From: Ariolimax columbianus
Taxonomy: Eukaryota; Mollusca; Gastropoda; Stylommatophora; Arionidae
Direction of reading: 5' to 3'
NCBI GenBank assembly: GCA_036924085.1
Contig: JAVGWX010000006.1
Coordinates: 42,936,746-43,000,745, forward strand
Length of the DNA stretch: 64,000 nucleotides
In this document: in pieces, positions 20,904 through 34,029 of the stretch
Layout: every line of letters begins with the position of its first letter
Numbering within the stretch: the stretch's first letter is position 1
The notes under the pieces: generated by a model
What the model was told of the DNA's origin: nothing
What the model saw: the letters and a program-made list of their open reading frames with translations, nothing else
Database searches by the model: none
Made by a program: the position numbers and the translations under genes

Positions 20904-22140
20904 GCTAACAAACACGGCATAACTTAACTTAACATAACGTTTTTATATTGGTTTAGAAAACTTATCAGAGTCTGTAGACAACCAGTCCCATTTGCATTAC
21001 CCTGCTCTAATAACTATGTCCATCATATTTATTCTTAAATGCATTAACTGTCTCTGCCTCCACTATTTCCTAGGGCAAAGCATTCCAAGCATTCACCACT
21101 GTCTGAATAAAAAAAAATGTCCTGTGTCCAATTTGGACCTTTCGTTATTAAATTATAAATATGCCCTCTTGTTCTCGGTGGTGGTAGTATTTCAAAAAAA
21201 TTTGTATAGTCTAATTTAACTTTTCCTGTGATTATCTTATCAACTTAGATTAAGTGACGTTTAATTGTTCTCATTTCTAGACACTAACGGCCGGTTTTTC
21301 TGAATCTTTCCTCGTAACTGTAATTCTGGAATTCCACTATCAGTTTTGTCGCTATTCTTTGTATCCTTTCCAGCATATTTATAGCTCTTCTACGATAAGG
21401 ACTCCACACCTGTACACAGTACTCCGATCTAGGTCTAACTAATGCTTTATACAGTTTGTCAACCACCTCATTACTCCTATGTTTAATATTTCTTTTTTTT
21501 GATCATACCTAACGTTGCATTTGACTTATTCACTGCTACCTGGACTTGCTAACTAACCTTACCTGTATGCTCTATTATTACCCCTATGTCCCTTTCGTTA
21601 TCTATCATTCTAGTATTTTTCTCGCCCATTCTGTAATTTTGTTCCATTTTTTACTTCACACCACTCAGAGTACTCCTTATTTATGCCAATCGCTGTCTTC
21701 TTCCCGTTAACCAACTTTCAATCCATTCGGCAACCTGCCCATCTATCCCATGTGATTTTAACTCTTTAAATAATCGTTGATGAGGTACTATATAAAAAGC
21801 CTTTGTAAAATCTAGATAAATAACATCCACTGGTTCTCCCTTATCTATGATTTTAGTAATCACCTCCATGCACTCCAATAGATTTGTTAAGCACGGTCTC
21901 CCTCTAGTAAACCCATGCTAACTATTTCTGATTAGATTTAACCTGTCTAGATGCATTACAATGTTTTCTTTCATTATTGACTCTAACATTTTACAGACTA
22001 TGCTCGTTAAACTTACTTAATTAGCTGGATCTGATTTCTTTCCTCTTTTGAATAATGGAATCACTCCTGCATCTTTCTAATCTCTTGGAACAATCCATTT
22101 TGCAAGTGATTGAGAAAATAATATAGCCAATGGTTTAACT
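20904..22140 (-). mobile_element. CR1-like LINE fragment, unit 2 left copy
   Basis: Copy of 3446-4682 with the same loss of the YADD region and the same Tyr in motif A. Differences are single bases, for example AATAATGG for AATAAGGG near 22053. Confidence 0.85.
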
Positions 22141-23340
22141 AGTTAGCAACAAGTCAGCCTCCTCAGCCCCGTTGTACGATCTGCGACAGGGACTGCCACT
22201 CACGTACCGGCGTTTGCAACCATAGCAGACTGTGTCGAAATACGGGAGACAGAGCTGGGCAAACTTCGCCAGGGCGCCAGGCGCATGATGATCAGTGACT
22301 GAGACGCCAAAAAACTGATGAATATTAAATGTATTTACTTGTCTTGGCTTGGCTTCGTTTGTTCTCCATCTCCCGCTACCAAACCCTGACACGGGCCTAA
22401 GTAGCAGAACGCAGTCCAGAGAACGGAATGCGTTATGTCGATATTTGCACCTTTCGGTCCAACACATCCGACTTCAGCAAGCATTTTTTGAGTACCGGGT
22501 TAGCATTCCCTCTTCGATCCCTTCTCCTTAGCCAGTCTGCTCTGTTGCAGCCTGTTTTCTAGAATACTGCGCGGACGTGTAGAACGGCCTTGGCAGCTCC
22601 GGTTCGCTAGCCCTTACGCTATCAGTCAGCTATGGCTCGATGACCGCTGCAGCTCATGCGCTGCTCACCATCTTGATCCTGTATTTACTTGATTTTGAAG
22701 AAATATGATCATGACAATAATTATGGGCCGTCGATGAGAATAACCAACATCATCATGTGTCATACTGCGCCCTTAAGTCTGTGGGCGGATGCGTGCATGA
22801 CATATTAACCCAACACGAGCTGGTGCTGGTTTTGTCTCTACTCTATACTTCCACCTGATCGCCCGTCGACCCTCGCTAACTGCATGCAAGGCTCTTTTTG
22901 GCCTCGCCTTTTTCAGGCTAAACGATTTACTGCCAGGATTCACTGAATCGCTTTTATTGACGTCCAGGTGATCGCATTGCTGCGCTAAGCTCGCTAAACA
23001 GTAGTTTTTTTTGGAACCTTTCACTTGACATTCGAGAAACTTGGCCAGTCTATCTCACTTTAACTTTCTACAAAAGTGTATGAATAGTGTAGTAGTAATG
23101 AAAAGAGTATGGTTATTTGTGATGTGGTCTTGTAGCCAATTTGGAGTATGTGTCATGTAGAAATGATTCAACCTCCTGGCGTGTTTGGCGTACACACTCC
23201 AGCTCTCTCACCCATAGATCAGGGTTTAGAGACTAGCCGGATGTTTGCCAATCAGATTAGTTGCTTTTTAACGATATACTTCATTTAAACATTCAAATCT
23301 TCTTCGGGCAATATCAGGTAGTACTATTTACTCATGTTTA
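22141..23340. other. Block C, unit 2 left copy
   Basis: Unidentified. A single-base indel joins a 110-codon open minus frame (22135-22467) in this copy and in unit 3, broken in unit 1. Its sequence, with NAFRSLDCVLL and KFAQLCLPYFDTVCYGC, matches no family I know. A second minus frame of 83 codons lies at 22773-23024. Confidence 0.4.
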
Positions 23341-23467
23341 TCTTCTTTTTCTTTCTTCTTCTTTTTCTTCTTCTTTTTATTCTTTTTCTTCTTCTACTTC
23401 TTCTTCTCTATTTTCTTCTTCATTCTTTACTTCTTCTTCTTTTTCTTCTTCTTTTCCTTCTTTTTCT
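23341..23467. repeat. CTT-rich tract, unit 2 left copy
   Basis: Copy of 5884-6010 with a few interruptions changed, as expected for an unstable triplet tract. Confidence 0.8.
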
Positions 23468-26382
23468 AGCTCACCGACAATTGTATTAAGTCTACACGTA
23501 AAGGCCAGTTCTATGGACAAAGTCTACTGTGGTGGGGAGTTCTTCAAGACTCTCACAAAAGTGTGTATGTGTGGGTTCATCTCCGTTGGTCAGTATTCAC
23601 AACGCAGTTGCTTTAGCATGTTACAGTCTTGACAAAGGAAGGGTTCTGATACTAACACGTAACTGCATACCGAGGAGCGCGGTAGCTGTCAATCACACTG
23701 GACAAGCAGAAATTGTAGGACTCGACATAATGACACAAGAAACGAAGATCCGCATCTTCAACCTGTATGGCCCACCCATCAAAGACCTGTAACTCTCGAG
23801 TATGGAAATCAAGAACTCCAGCTGCCTAGTAGTTGGAGACTTCAACAGCCACTCGGAGAGATGGGGATATTCGGACACAGACAACAGAGGAGATGAAGTG
23901 GAAGACTGGGAGATAGACACAAATCTCTATCTTTACAATAGGCTGGAGGACAGCCCTATCTTCTATTCTAGAACATGGCATACCACCTCTACTCCAGACT
24001 TGGCCTTTTCCACGGTTGATATTCACCACAAAATAGACGGCCAGGTGCTCAACCAATTGGCAGGTAGCTACAAAAGACCAATTAGGCTAGAAATTGATAT
24101 GGAAGTAGGCCCACAGGAAATAAAAGCGCTCCCACGTTGGAACTATAAACGAGCCGACTGGGACAGATTTGCAATTCTGACAGATCGGCTATGTGAAACC
24201 ATCAACACATGGAATAACAATATGAAACCTATGGTGGAAAGCCTAAGCAAAGCAATAATGCAAGCAGCCACCGAAACCATCCCAAGAGGGGCAAGGAAAA
24301 ACTACAAGCCATATTGGAATGATGAATTGCAGGAAGCGGAAGACGAAGTCTCAAATGCTAGGAACATGGCAGAGAGAGAATAATCCATGGAGGCAAATAT
24401 CGCCCTCAAGGCTATCACGCCGAAATACAAAAGAACACTAAACCATATAACAAGAGACAGCTGGACAAATAAAACAGAAAGCCTCAATGTATATAAAGAA
24501 GAGAACAAACTATGGAAGTTAGTCAGAGCCATGAATGACGAAACACCATCAAATAAACAAATTACCATCAAGCTTGGCGACAAAATGCTTACTGGAAAAA
24601 AAAAGCAGCAAACGCCTTTATAGAACGAACACTATGCCAGAGCAAACCACATTGATGTCCCTACAGACAGGCACACAGAAAATACTGAAGAACAAAAGAG
24701 CCACGACAACATCAATATGGCACCAGAGGAGCACATGATGGCAATACTAACAATGAACGAAAACGAAGAGGCCATGAGAACTCTAAAGAAAAAGAAATCG
24801 CCCGGAAAAGATGGGGTAACAGGAAATGCTGATGGAGTTGGGCCAAACAGCAAAGAGGAAGTTACTATCAGTCCTGAACCAAAGCTGGAAAAGGGGAATT
24901 GCACCTCAGACATGAAAAGACGCTGTACTTATACCAGTACCAAAGAAAGAAAAAGATAGAACAGATCCAAATGGATACAGGCCTATCAGTCTACTGAGCT
25001 GTGTAGGTAAACTGATGGAACGTATGATAAACACAAGACTGATGTGGCATCTGGAAGAAAAACACATACTAATTTCACAGCAAGCAGGCTTTAGACAGCA
25101 CAGATCCACTGAGGACCAGATCACTCTGATAGCCCAGTTAATAGATGATGCTTACCAGGAGAAAAAATACACAGTAGCAGTTTGGGTGGATTTAGAGAAG
25201 GCATTTGACAAGGTGTGGATAAAGGGACTTAAGTCAAGCTACGAAGAAGTGAAGTTTGTGGGAAAATGTACAGATGGATCAGCGACTACCTCGAAAACAG
25301 AACATCCATAGTTCAAGTACAATAGCAGATGAGCAAAAAGGTGACACTTGAGCAGGGAGTACACCAAAGGGGAGTACTGTCACCAACACTTTTCCTGGTG
25401 AATATAAACAACATCACAGAGAATCTACCAAGAAGAGTCCACAGCTCCATGTTTGCAGACGATCTGGCTGTGTGGACGTCTGAAAAAAATCTCACCATAG
25501 CAAGCAATCGGATGCAGCAGGCCCTAACATCGTTGGAGGAGTGGGCGAACTCATGGCTGGTCAAAATAAATGAGGAAAAAACAACATGTACGATATTCTC
25601 GCTTTCAAACAAACTTCAGAACACCAAAATAAGTCTTAACGGCAAATATCTGCGGACAAACGGCAACCAAAACTACCTGGGAGTCACATTTGATCGGTGC
25701 ATTGCATGGAAAAGTCAGATCAAGAGAAACCGAATGAGAGCCAGACAAAGAATGGCAATCATGAGAAAACTTGCTGGCACAAGCTGGGGAACAGACGAAA
25801 CTGTACACTGGAAGAGTGAGAGCAGTTCTCGAGTATGGCATTGCGGCATGGGCAACAGCAGCAAAGGCGAACTTTGATAAAATTAGCAAACTTCAAAACC
25901 AAGCCATGAGAGTTATAACAGCAGGCATGAAGTCAACGCCAATTGTAGAACTGGAAAAGATTAGAAATCTGCAATCCATGAACGACAGAAGAGACTGCAG
26001 AGCCCAGCAGCAAGCAGAGAAACTCAGAAGACTGACAGACCACCCAATACATCAGAGACTAAATAGATTTGGAAATGGGAAACTAAAGCGGAGAAACTTT
26101 GCAGAAATAACCAAAGCAAAGATGAGCGAAGACACTATGAACACATTAACACCAAACCCCATCCCTACTGTACGCAAACCTACCTGGAAGCAGCATATCA
26201 TTCCGGAGGTGGTAGAAAATATACCAGATATTTGAAACAAGAACAGCCAGACTGAAAAAGAAAGAAGAGACATAACCCTGAGGTACATAACAAAAAACTA
26301 CCCAAGCATGGACTGAACCCATGCATACACCGATGGGTCTGTAACAAACACAACACAGAAAGGAGGGGCAGAGGTATTCCAT
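23468..26382 (+). mobile_element. Jockey-like LINE EN-RT-RNase H, unit 2 left copy
   Basis: Carries all the shared lesions. The endonuclease triplet is SYK (24069-24074), so the Asp before the lost His is mutated here too. The RT palm-thumb segment is open for 182 codons (25329-25877), including FADD and NYLGVTFDR; the private TGA of the unit 1 copy is absent. The TAA in the endonuclease is present at 23790-23792. Confidence 0.9.
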
Positions 26383-26476
26383 TTCTCAATTTTGTGCATC
26401 GGTTGAATTTAAAGTGAGCTAAACTGCGAGAACTGTTACCGGTAAAAGTGTCACTGGTAAGCTACATAAGATGTAC

Positions 26477-26625
26477 AGTGGTGAATGCTTGGAATGTATT
26501 GCCATATGAAGTAGTTTTAGGCTGGAACAAGTAATGCATTTAAGAATAGATTGGATGCACATAGCTTTTAGAGCGAGGACAAATGAAACTGGTTGTTTAC
26601 AGACTCTGCATAGATTTCTAAGCCG
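26477..26625 (+). mobile_element. CR1-like LINE 3' end, left copy, cut at junction
   Basis: Copy of 9019-9167. It stops at AAGCCG, where the minisatellite should begin, and continues instead into block B LINE sequence. Confidence 0.7.
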
Positions 26626-27409
26626 ACCTGCTCTCTTCTGTTCAACTGGTAGTAGGCATCATTTTTTGTGTAGCCAGTATGCTCTGTTTCCCATCTGGCC
26701 CTAATAAACCTTTTCACCTCTTCGTAGGTCACACTAAAATCTGGTTGTGGTAACCTTGCACCTTCTTTAGCCAGTCTGTCTGCCTCCTATCAACTACTCC
26801 AGCGATGTTAGGACCTGCTGCATCCGATTGTTTGCTATGGTGAGATTTTCTTCAGTGGTCCACAAAGCCAGATCGTCTGCAAACATGGAGCTGTGGACTC
26901 TTCTTAATATATTCTCTATTATGGTGTTTATATACACCAGAAAAAAGTGTGGGTGACAGTACTCTCCCTTGGGGTACTCCCTGCTGCAGTGTCACATTTT
27001 TGCTCATCTTCCCTTGTACTTGAACTCTGGCTGTTCTGTTTTCGAAATAGTGGCTGATCAATCTGTACATTTGTCCATATACTTCACTTCTTTATAGCTT
27101 GACTTTAAGTCCCTCTTTCCCCACCTTGTCAAATGCCTTCTCTAGATCCACCCAAACCGCTACTGTATGCTTTTTCTCCTGGTAAGCATTCTCTATTTTC
27201 TGCGCTATGAGAGTGATCTGATCCTCAGTGGATCTGTGTTGTCTAAATCCTGCTTTCTGTGGAATTAATATGTGTTTTTCTTCCAGGTGCCACATCAGTC
27301 TGATGTTTATCATACGCTCCATCAGTTTACCTACACAGCTCAGTAGACTGATAGGCCTGTATCAAATTTGGATCTGTTCTATCTTTTTCTTTCTTTGGTA
27401 CTGGTATTC
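26626..27409 (-). mobile_element. Jockey-like LINE fragment, unit 2 right copy
   Basis: Begins within the C-terminal tail (equivalent to base 2006), so the zinc cluster is missing. The RNase H end and the RT with FADD are kept. TTTTCACC replaces TTTTGAAC near 26712. Confidence 0.85.
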
Positions 27410-27926
27410 GATGTAAAAGATTTTAACATGAAAAGGAAAAGGTAATCCTTTTGCAATCATTGATGTCGAGGTTGAAGTGTTAGAGACTTCACTGTACTAG
27501 GCCTCAGCTTTTTATGAGGTGGGGTGGCCAACTCATGTAGTCGCCACATTTCCTTCAATGACACTTAGCGACGTACAGGTTTAGTTATTAATGAGGATAT
27601 CATTTGACAGAGTTGAGAGTAAGTAAACACGATTAGAAATGTGAATCAGTTTCTACAGCTTTATGAAAATGGTTAGAGTTAGTGTGTGACTTTATCTATG
27701 CCGACATAGCATTTCTTGAAATCATTCCTCCTGCATAGTTTATAAGAATGAAATAGGCAGTATCATGACTTCAAAAGCCATAACAACATGTTGTTGTTAT
27801 TGTTGTTGTATTTATTGTTGTTGTAGAATGCCCGTAATATGTAAGATTAATTTTGTGTGCGTCCTGTAAAAGACGTTAAGTGGCGGGCTGCAACAGGATG
27901 TAAGAATAGCCTTGAGAGTTTGAAAG
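27410..27926. other. Unidentified spacer with TTG microsatellite
   Basis: Equivalent of 2788-3304; the microsatellite is at 27790-27824. Confidence 0.5.
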
Positions 27927-28067
27927 ATTAGTTGGCAGGGGCATAAACTTAAACATAAAGATACACCTAAGTACCTAGAAATTACAATGGATCGCACATT
28001 GTCCTACAAAGAACAATGTGGATCGGTGAAACAAAAAGTTAGCACAATCATAAAACGTTCTGAGTAA
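27927..28067 (+). mobile_element. LINE RT thumb fragment, unit 2 right copy
   Basis: Copy of 3305-3445. The YLGI motif becomes YLEI through a G-to-A change at 27979. Confidence 0.55.
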
Positions 28068-29305
28068 GCTAACAAACACGGCATAACTTAACTTAACATA
28101 ACGTTTTTATATTGGTTTAGAAAACTCATCAGAGTCTGTAGACAACCAGACCCATTTGCATTACCCTGCTCTAATAACTATGTCCATCATATTTATTCTT
28201 AAATGCATTAACTGTCTCTGCCTCCACTATTTGCTAGGGCAAAGCATTCCAAGCATTCACCACTGTCTGAATAAAAAAAAAATGTCCTGTGTCCAATTTG
28301 GACCTTTCGTTATTAAATTATAAATATGCCCTCTTGTTCTCGGTGGTGGTAGTATTTCAAAAAATTTTTTATAGTCTAATTTAACTTTTCCTGTGATTAT
28401 CTTATCAACTTAGATTAAGTGACGTTTAATTGTTCTCATTTCTAGACACTAACGGCCGGTTTTTCTGAATCTTTCCTCGTAACTGTAATTCTGGAATTCC
28501 ACTATCAGTTTTGTCGCTATTCTTTGTATCCTTTCCAGCATATTTATAGCTCTTCTACGATAAGGACTCCACACCTGTACACAGTACTCCGATCTAGGTC
28601 TAACTAATGCTTTATACAGTTTGTCAACCACCTCATTACTCCTATGTTTAATATTTTTTTTTGTTGATCATACCTAACGTTGCATTTGACTTATTCACTG
28701 CTACCTGGACTTGCTAACTAACCTTACCTGTATGCTCTATTATTACCCATATTTCCCTTTCGTTATCTATCATTCTAGTATTTTTCTCGCCCATTCTGTA
28801 ATTTTGTTCCATTTTTTACTTCATACCACTCAGAGTACTCCTTATTTATGCCAATCGCTGTCTTCTTCCCGTTAACCAACTTTCAATCCATTCGGCAACC
28901 TGCCCATCTATCCCATGTGATTTTAACTCTTTAAATAATCGTTGATGAGGTACTATATAAAAAGCCTTTGTAAAATCTAGATAAATAACATCCACTGGTT
29001 CTCCCTTATCTATGATTTTAGTAATCACCTCCATGCACTCCAATAGATTTGTTAAGCACGGTCTCCCTCTAGTAAACCCATGCTAACTATTTCTGATTAG
29101 ATTTAACCTGTCTAGATGCATTACAATGTTTTCTTTCATTATTGACTCTAACATTTTACAGACTATGCTCGTTAAACTTACTTAATTAGCTGGATCTGAT
29201 TTCTTTCCTCTTTTGAATAAGGGAATCACTCCTGCATCTTTCTAATCTCTTGGAACAATCCATTTTGCAAGTGATTGAGAAAATAATATAGCCAATGGTT
29301 TAACT
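28068..29305 (-). mobile_element. CR1-like LINE fragment, unit 2 right copy
   Basis: Copy of 3446-4682 with one extra A in the A-run near 28277 and scattered changes; the same internal deletion. Confidence 0.85.
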
Positions 29306-30497
29306 AGTTAGCAACAAGTCAGCCTCCTCAGCCCCGTTGTACGATCTGCGACAGGGACTGCCACTCACGTACCGGCGTTTGCAACCATAGCAGACTGTGT
29401 CGAAATACGGGAGACAGAGCTGGGCAAACTTCGCCAGGCGCATGATGATCAGTGACTGAGACGCCAAAAAACTGATGAATATTAAATGTATTTACTTGTC
29501 TTGGCTTGGCTTCGTTTGTTCTCCATCTCCCGCTACCAAACCCTGACACGGTCCTAAGTAGCAGAACGCAGTCCAGAGAACGGAATGCGTTATGTCGATA
29601 TTTGCACCTTTCGGTCCAACACATCCGACTTCAGCAAGCATTTTTTGAGTACCGGGTTAGCATTCCCTCTTCGATCCCTTCTCCTTAGCCAGTCTGCTCT
29701 GTTGCAGCCTGTTTTCTAGAATACTGCGCGGACGTGTAGAACGGCCTTGGCAGCTCCGGTTCGCTAGCCCTTACGCTATCAGTCAGCTATGGCTCGATGA
29801 CCGCTGCAGCTCATGCGCTGCTCACCATCTTGATCCTGTATTTACTTGATTTTGAAGAAATATGATCATGACAATAATAATGGGCCGTCGATGAGAATAA
29901 CCAACATCATCATGTGTCATACTGCGCCCTTAAGTCTGTGGGCGGATGCGGGCATGACATATTAACCCAACACGAGCTGGTGCTGGTTTTGTCTCTACTC
30001 TATACTTCCACCTGATCGCCCGTCGACCCTCGCTAACTGCATGCAAGGCTCTTTTTGGCCTCGCCTTTTTCAGGCTAAACGATTTACTGCCAGGATTCAC
30101 TGAATAGCTTTTATTGACGTCCAGGTGATCGCATTGCTGCGCTGAGCTCGCTAAACAGTAGTTTTTTTTGGAACCTTTCACTTGACATTCGAGAAACTTG
30201 GCCAGTCTATCTCACTTTAACTTTCTACAAAAGTGTATGAATAGTGTAGTAGTAATGAAAAGAGTATGGTTATTTGTGATGTGGTCTTGTAGCCAATTTG
30301 GAGTATGTGTCATGTAGAAATGATTCAACCTCCTGGCGTGTTTGGCGTACACACTCCAGCTCTCTCACCCATAGATCAGGGTTTAGAGACTAGCCGGATG
30401 TTTGCCAATCAGATTAGTTGCTTTTTAACGATATACTTCATTTAAACATTCAAATCTTCTTCGGGCAATATCAGGTAGTACTATTTACTCATGTTTA
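29306..30497. other. Block C, unit 2 right copy
   Basis: Unidentified. An 8-bp deletion near 29437 (GGCGCCAG lost from a GCCAG direct repeat) shifts the minus frame seen in the left copy. Confidence 0.4.
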
Positions 30498-30624
30498 TCT
30501 TCTTTTTCTTTCTTCTTCTTTTTCTTCTTCTTCTTCTTCTTTTTCTTCTTCTACTTCTTCTTCTCTATTTTCTTCTTCATTCTTTACTTCTTCTTCTTTT
30601 TCTTCTTCTTTTCCTTCTTTTTCT
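30498..30624. repeat. CTT-rich tract, unit 2 right copy
   Basis: The most regular CTT version of the four: the TTATT interruption is replaced by CTTCTT. Confidence 0.8.
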
Positions 30625-33539
30625 AGCTCACCGACAATTGTATTAAGTCTACACGTAAAGGCCAGTTCTATGGACAAAGTCTACTGTGGTGGGGAGTTCT
30701 TCAAGACTCTCACAAAAGTGTGTATGTGTGGGTTCATCTCCGTGGGTCAGTATTCACAACGCAGTTGCTTTAGCATGTTACAGTCTTGACAAAGGAAGGG
30801 TTCTGATACTAACACGTAACTGCATACCGAGGAGCGCGGTAGCTGTCAATCACACTGGACAAGCAGAAAATGTAGGACTCGACATAATGACACAAGAAAC
30901 GAAGATCCGCATCTTCAACCTGTATGGCCCACCCATCAAAGACCTGTCACTCTCGAGTATGGAAATCAAGAACTCCAGCTGCCTAGTAGTTGGAGACTTC
31001 AACAGCCACTCGGAGAGATGGGGATATTCGGACACAGACAACAGAGGAGATGAAGTGGAAGACTGGGAGATAGACACAAATCTCTATCTTTACAATAGGC
31101 TGGAGGACAGCCCTATCTTCTATTCTAGAACATGGCATACCACCTCTACTCCAGACTTGGCCTTTTCCACGGTTGATATTCACCACAAAATAGACGGCCA
31201 GGTGCTCAACCAATTGGCAGGTAGCGACAAAAGGCCAATTAGGCTAGAAATTGATATGGAAGTAGGCCCACAGGAAATAAAAGCGCTCCCACGTTGGAAC
31301 TATAAACGAGCCGACTGGGACAGATTTGCAATTCTGACAGATCGGCTATGTGAAACCATCAACACATGGAATAACAATATGAAACCTATGGTGGAAAGCC
31401 TAAGCAAAGCAATAATGCAAGCAGCCACCGAAACCATCCCAAGAGGGGCAAGGAAAAACTACAAGCCATATTGGAATGATGAATTGCAGGAAGCGGAAGA
31501 CGAAGTCTCAAATGCTAGGAACATGGCAGAGAGAGAATAATCCATGGAGGCAAATATCGCCCTCAAGGCTATCACGCCGAAATACAAAAGAACACTAAAC
31601 CATATAACAAGAGACAGCTGGACAAATAAAACAGAAAGCCTCAATTTATATAAAGAAGAGAACAAACTATGGAAGTTAGTCAGAGCCATGAATGACGAAA
31701 CACCATCAAATAAACAAATTACCATCAAGCTTGGCGACAAAATGCTTACTGGAAAAAAAAAGCAGCAAACGCCTTTATAGAACGAACACTATGCCAGAGC
31801 AAACCACATTGATGTCCCTACAGACAGGCACACAGAAAATACTGAAGAACAAAAGAGCCACGACAACATCAATATGGCACCAGAGGAGCACATGATGGCA
31901 ATACTAACAATGAACGAAAACGAAGAGGCCATGAGAACTCTAAAGAAAAAGAAATCGCCCGGAAAAGATGGGGTAACAGGAAATGCTGATGGAGTTGGGC
32001 CAAACAGCAAAGAGGAAGTTACTATCAGTTCTGAACCAAAGCTGGAAAAAGGGAATTGCACCTCAGACATGAAAAGACGCTGTACTTATACCAGTACCAA
32101 AGAAAGAAAAAGATAGAACAGATCCAAATGGATACAGGCCTATCAGTCTACTGAGCTGTGTAGGTAAACTGATGGAACGTATGATAAACACAAGACTGAT
32201 GTGGCATCTGGAAGAAAAACACATACTAATTTCACAGCAAGCAGGCTTTAGACAGCACAGATCCACTGAGGACCAGATCACTCTGATAGCCCAGTTAATA
32301 GATGATGCTTACCAGGAGAAAAAACACACAGTAGCAGTTTGGGTGGATTTAGAGAAGGCATTTGACAAGGTGTGGATAAAGGGACTTAAGTCAAGCTACG
32401 AAGAAGTGAAGTTTGTGGGAAAATGTACAGATGGATCAGCGACTATCTCGAAAACAGAACATCCATAGTTCAAGTACAATAGCAGATGAGCAAAAAGGTG
32501 ACACTTGAGCAGGGAGTACACCAAAGGGGAGTACTGTCACCAACACTTTTCCTGGTGAATATAAACAACATCACAGAGAATCTACCAAGAAGAGTCCACA
32601 GCTCCATGTTTGCAGACGATCTGGCTGTGTGGACGTCTGAAAAAAATCTCACCATAGCAAGCAATCGGATGCAGCAGGCCCTAACATCGTTGGAGGAGTG
32701 GGCGAACTCATGGCTGGTCAAAATAAATGAGGAAAAAACAACATGTACGATATTCTCGCTTTCAAACAAACTTCAGAACACCAAAATAAGTCTAAACGGC
32801 AAATATCTGCGGACAAACGGCAACCAAAACTACCTGTGAGTCACATTTGATCGGTGCATGGCATGGAAAAGTCAGATCAAGAGAAACCGAATGAGAGCCA
32901 GACAAAGAATGGCAATCATGAGAAAACTTGCTGGCACAAGCTGGGGAACAGACGAAACTGTACACTGGAAGAGTGAGAGCAGTTCTCGAGTATGGCATTG
33001 CGGCATGGGCAACAGCAGCAAAGGCGAACTTTGATAAAATTAGCAAACTTCAAAACCAAGCCATGAGAGTTATAACAGCAGGCATGAAGTCAACGCCAAT
33101 TGTAGAACTGGAAAAGATTAGAAATCTGCAATCCATGAACGACAGAAGAGACTGCAGAGCCCAGCAGCAAGCAGAGAAACTCAGAAGACTGACAGACCAC
33201 CCAATACATCAGAGACTAAATAGATTTGGAAATGGGAAACTAAAGCGGAGAAACTTTGCAGAAATAGCCAAAGCAAAGATGAGCGAAGACACTATGAACA
33301 CATTAACACCAAACCCCATCCCTACTGTACGCAAACCTACCTGGAAGCAGCATATCATTCCGGAGGTGGTAGAAAATATACCAGATATTTGAAACAAGAA
33401 CAGCCAGACTGAAAAAGAAAGAAGAGACATAACCCTGAGGTACATAACAAAAAACTACCCAAGCATGGACTGAACCCATGCATACACCGATGGGTCTGTA
33501 ACAAACACAACACAGAAAGGAGGGGCAGAGGTATTCCAT
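30625..33539 (+). mobile_element. Jockey-like LINE EN-RT-RNase H, unit 2 right copy, longest open frame
   Basis: Contains the longest open frame in the window (30686-31540, 284 codons). The TAA that interrupts the endonuclease in the other three copies reads TCA here (30947-30949). The frame holds GDFNSHSERWGY and GSDKRP, so the catalytic His is still missing (Lys at 31229-31231). It ends at the shared TAA 31538-31540. A private GGG-to-TGA change at 32837-32839, right after NYL, interrupts the RT thumb. Confidence 0.9.
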
Positions 33540-33633
33540 TTCTCAATTTTGTGCATCGGTTGAATTTAAAGTGAGCTAAACTGCGAGAACTGTTACCGGT
33601 AAAAGTGTCACTGGTAAGCTACATAAGATGTAC

Positions 33634-33782
33634 AGTGGTGAATGCTTGGAATGTATTGCCATATGAAGTAGTTTTAGGCTGGAACAAGTAATGCATTTAA
33701 GAATAGATTGGATGCACATAGCTTTTAGAGCGAGGACAAATGAAACTGGTTGTTTACAGACTCTGCATAGATTTCTAAGCCG
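33634..33782 (+). mobile_element. CR1-like LINE 3' end, right copy
   Basis: Copy of 9019-9167 continuing normally into the minisatellite. Confidence 0.7.
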
Positions 33783-34029
33783 GTATAAACACGTAGTCTT
33801 CTAAACCAGTATAACGACGTAGTCTTCTAAACCAGTATAAAGATATAGTCATTCTAGGGCAGTATAAAGACATCGTCTTCTAAACCAGTATAAAGACATC
33901 GTCTTATAAACCAATATAAAGACACAGTCTTCTAAACCAGTATAAAGTTTCAGTCTTCTAAGCCAGTAGAAAGATATAATCGTCTAAACCAGTATAAATA
34001 GGTAGTCGTCTCAACCCGTATAAAGACAT
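33783..34029 (+). repeat. 26-bp minisatellite, unit 2
   Basis: Same number and order of variant monomers as 9168-9414, including the 27-bp third monomer. The expansion therefore predates the macro-duplication. Confidence 0.88.

Larger units (their letters stand above)
19462..26625. repeat. Left arm of 7.16-kb tandem duplication
   Basis: Corresponds to bases 2006-9167 of unit 1. It shares derived bases with the right arm (26626-33782) that units 1 and 3 lack, for example in block C around 22890-22975 and 30047-30132. That fits duplication within unit 2 after the units separated. The arm ends at the first base of the 26-bp minisatellite and joins back into the RNase H-downstream part of the Jockey-like fragment. 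Confidence 0.88.
26626..33782. repeat. Right arm of 7.16-kb tandem duplication
   Basis: Direct repeat of 19462-26625. It differs by an 8-bp deletion near 29437 and scattered substitutions. One changes a TAA in the endonuclease to TCA (30947-30949), and another creates a TGA in the RT (32837-32839). The sequence continues into the minisatellite, which the left arm lacks. Confidence 0.88.

Noticed and set aside
30495..30677. Glutamate-rich protein on minus
   Set aside because: Reverse reading of the CTT tract; it exists only because this copy has fewer interruptions.
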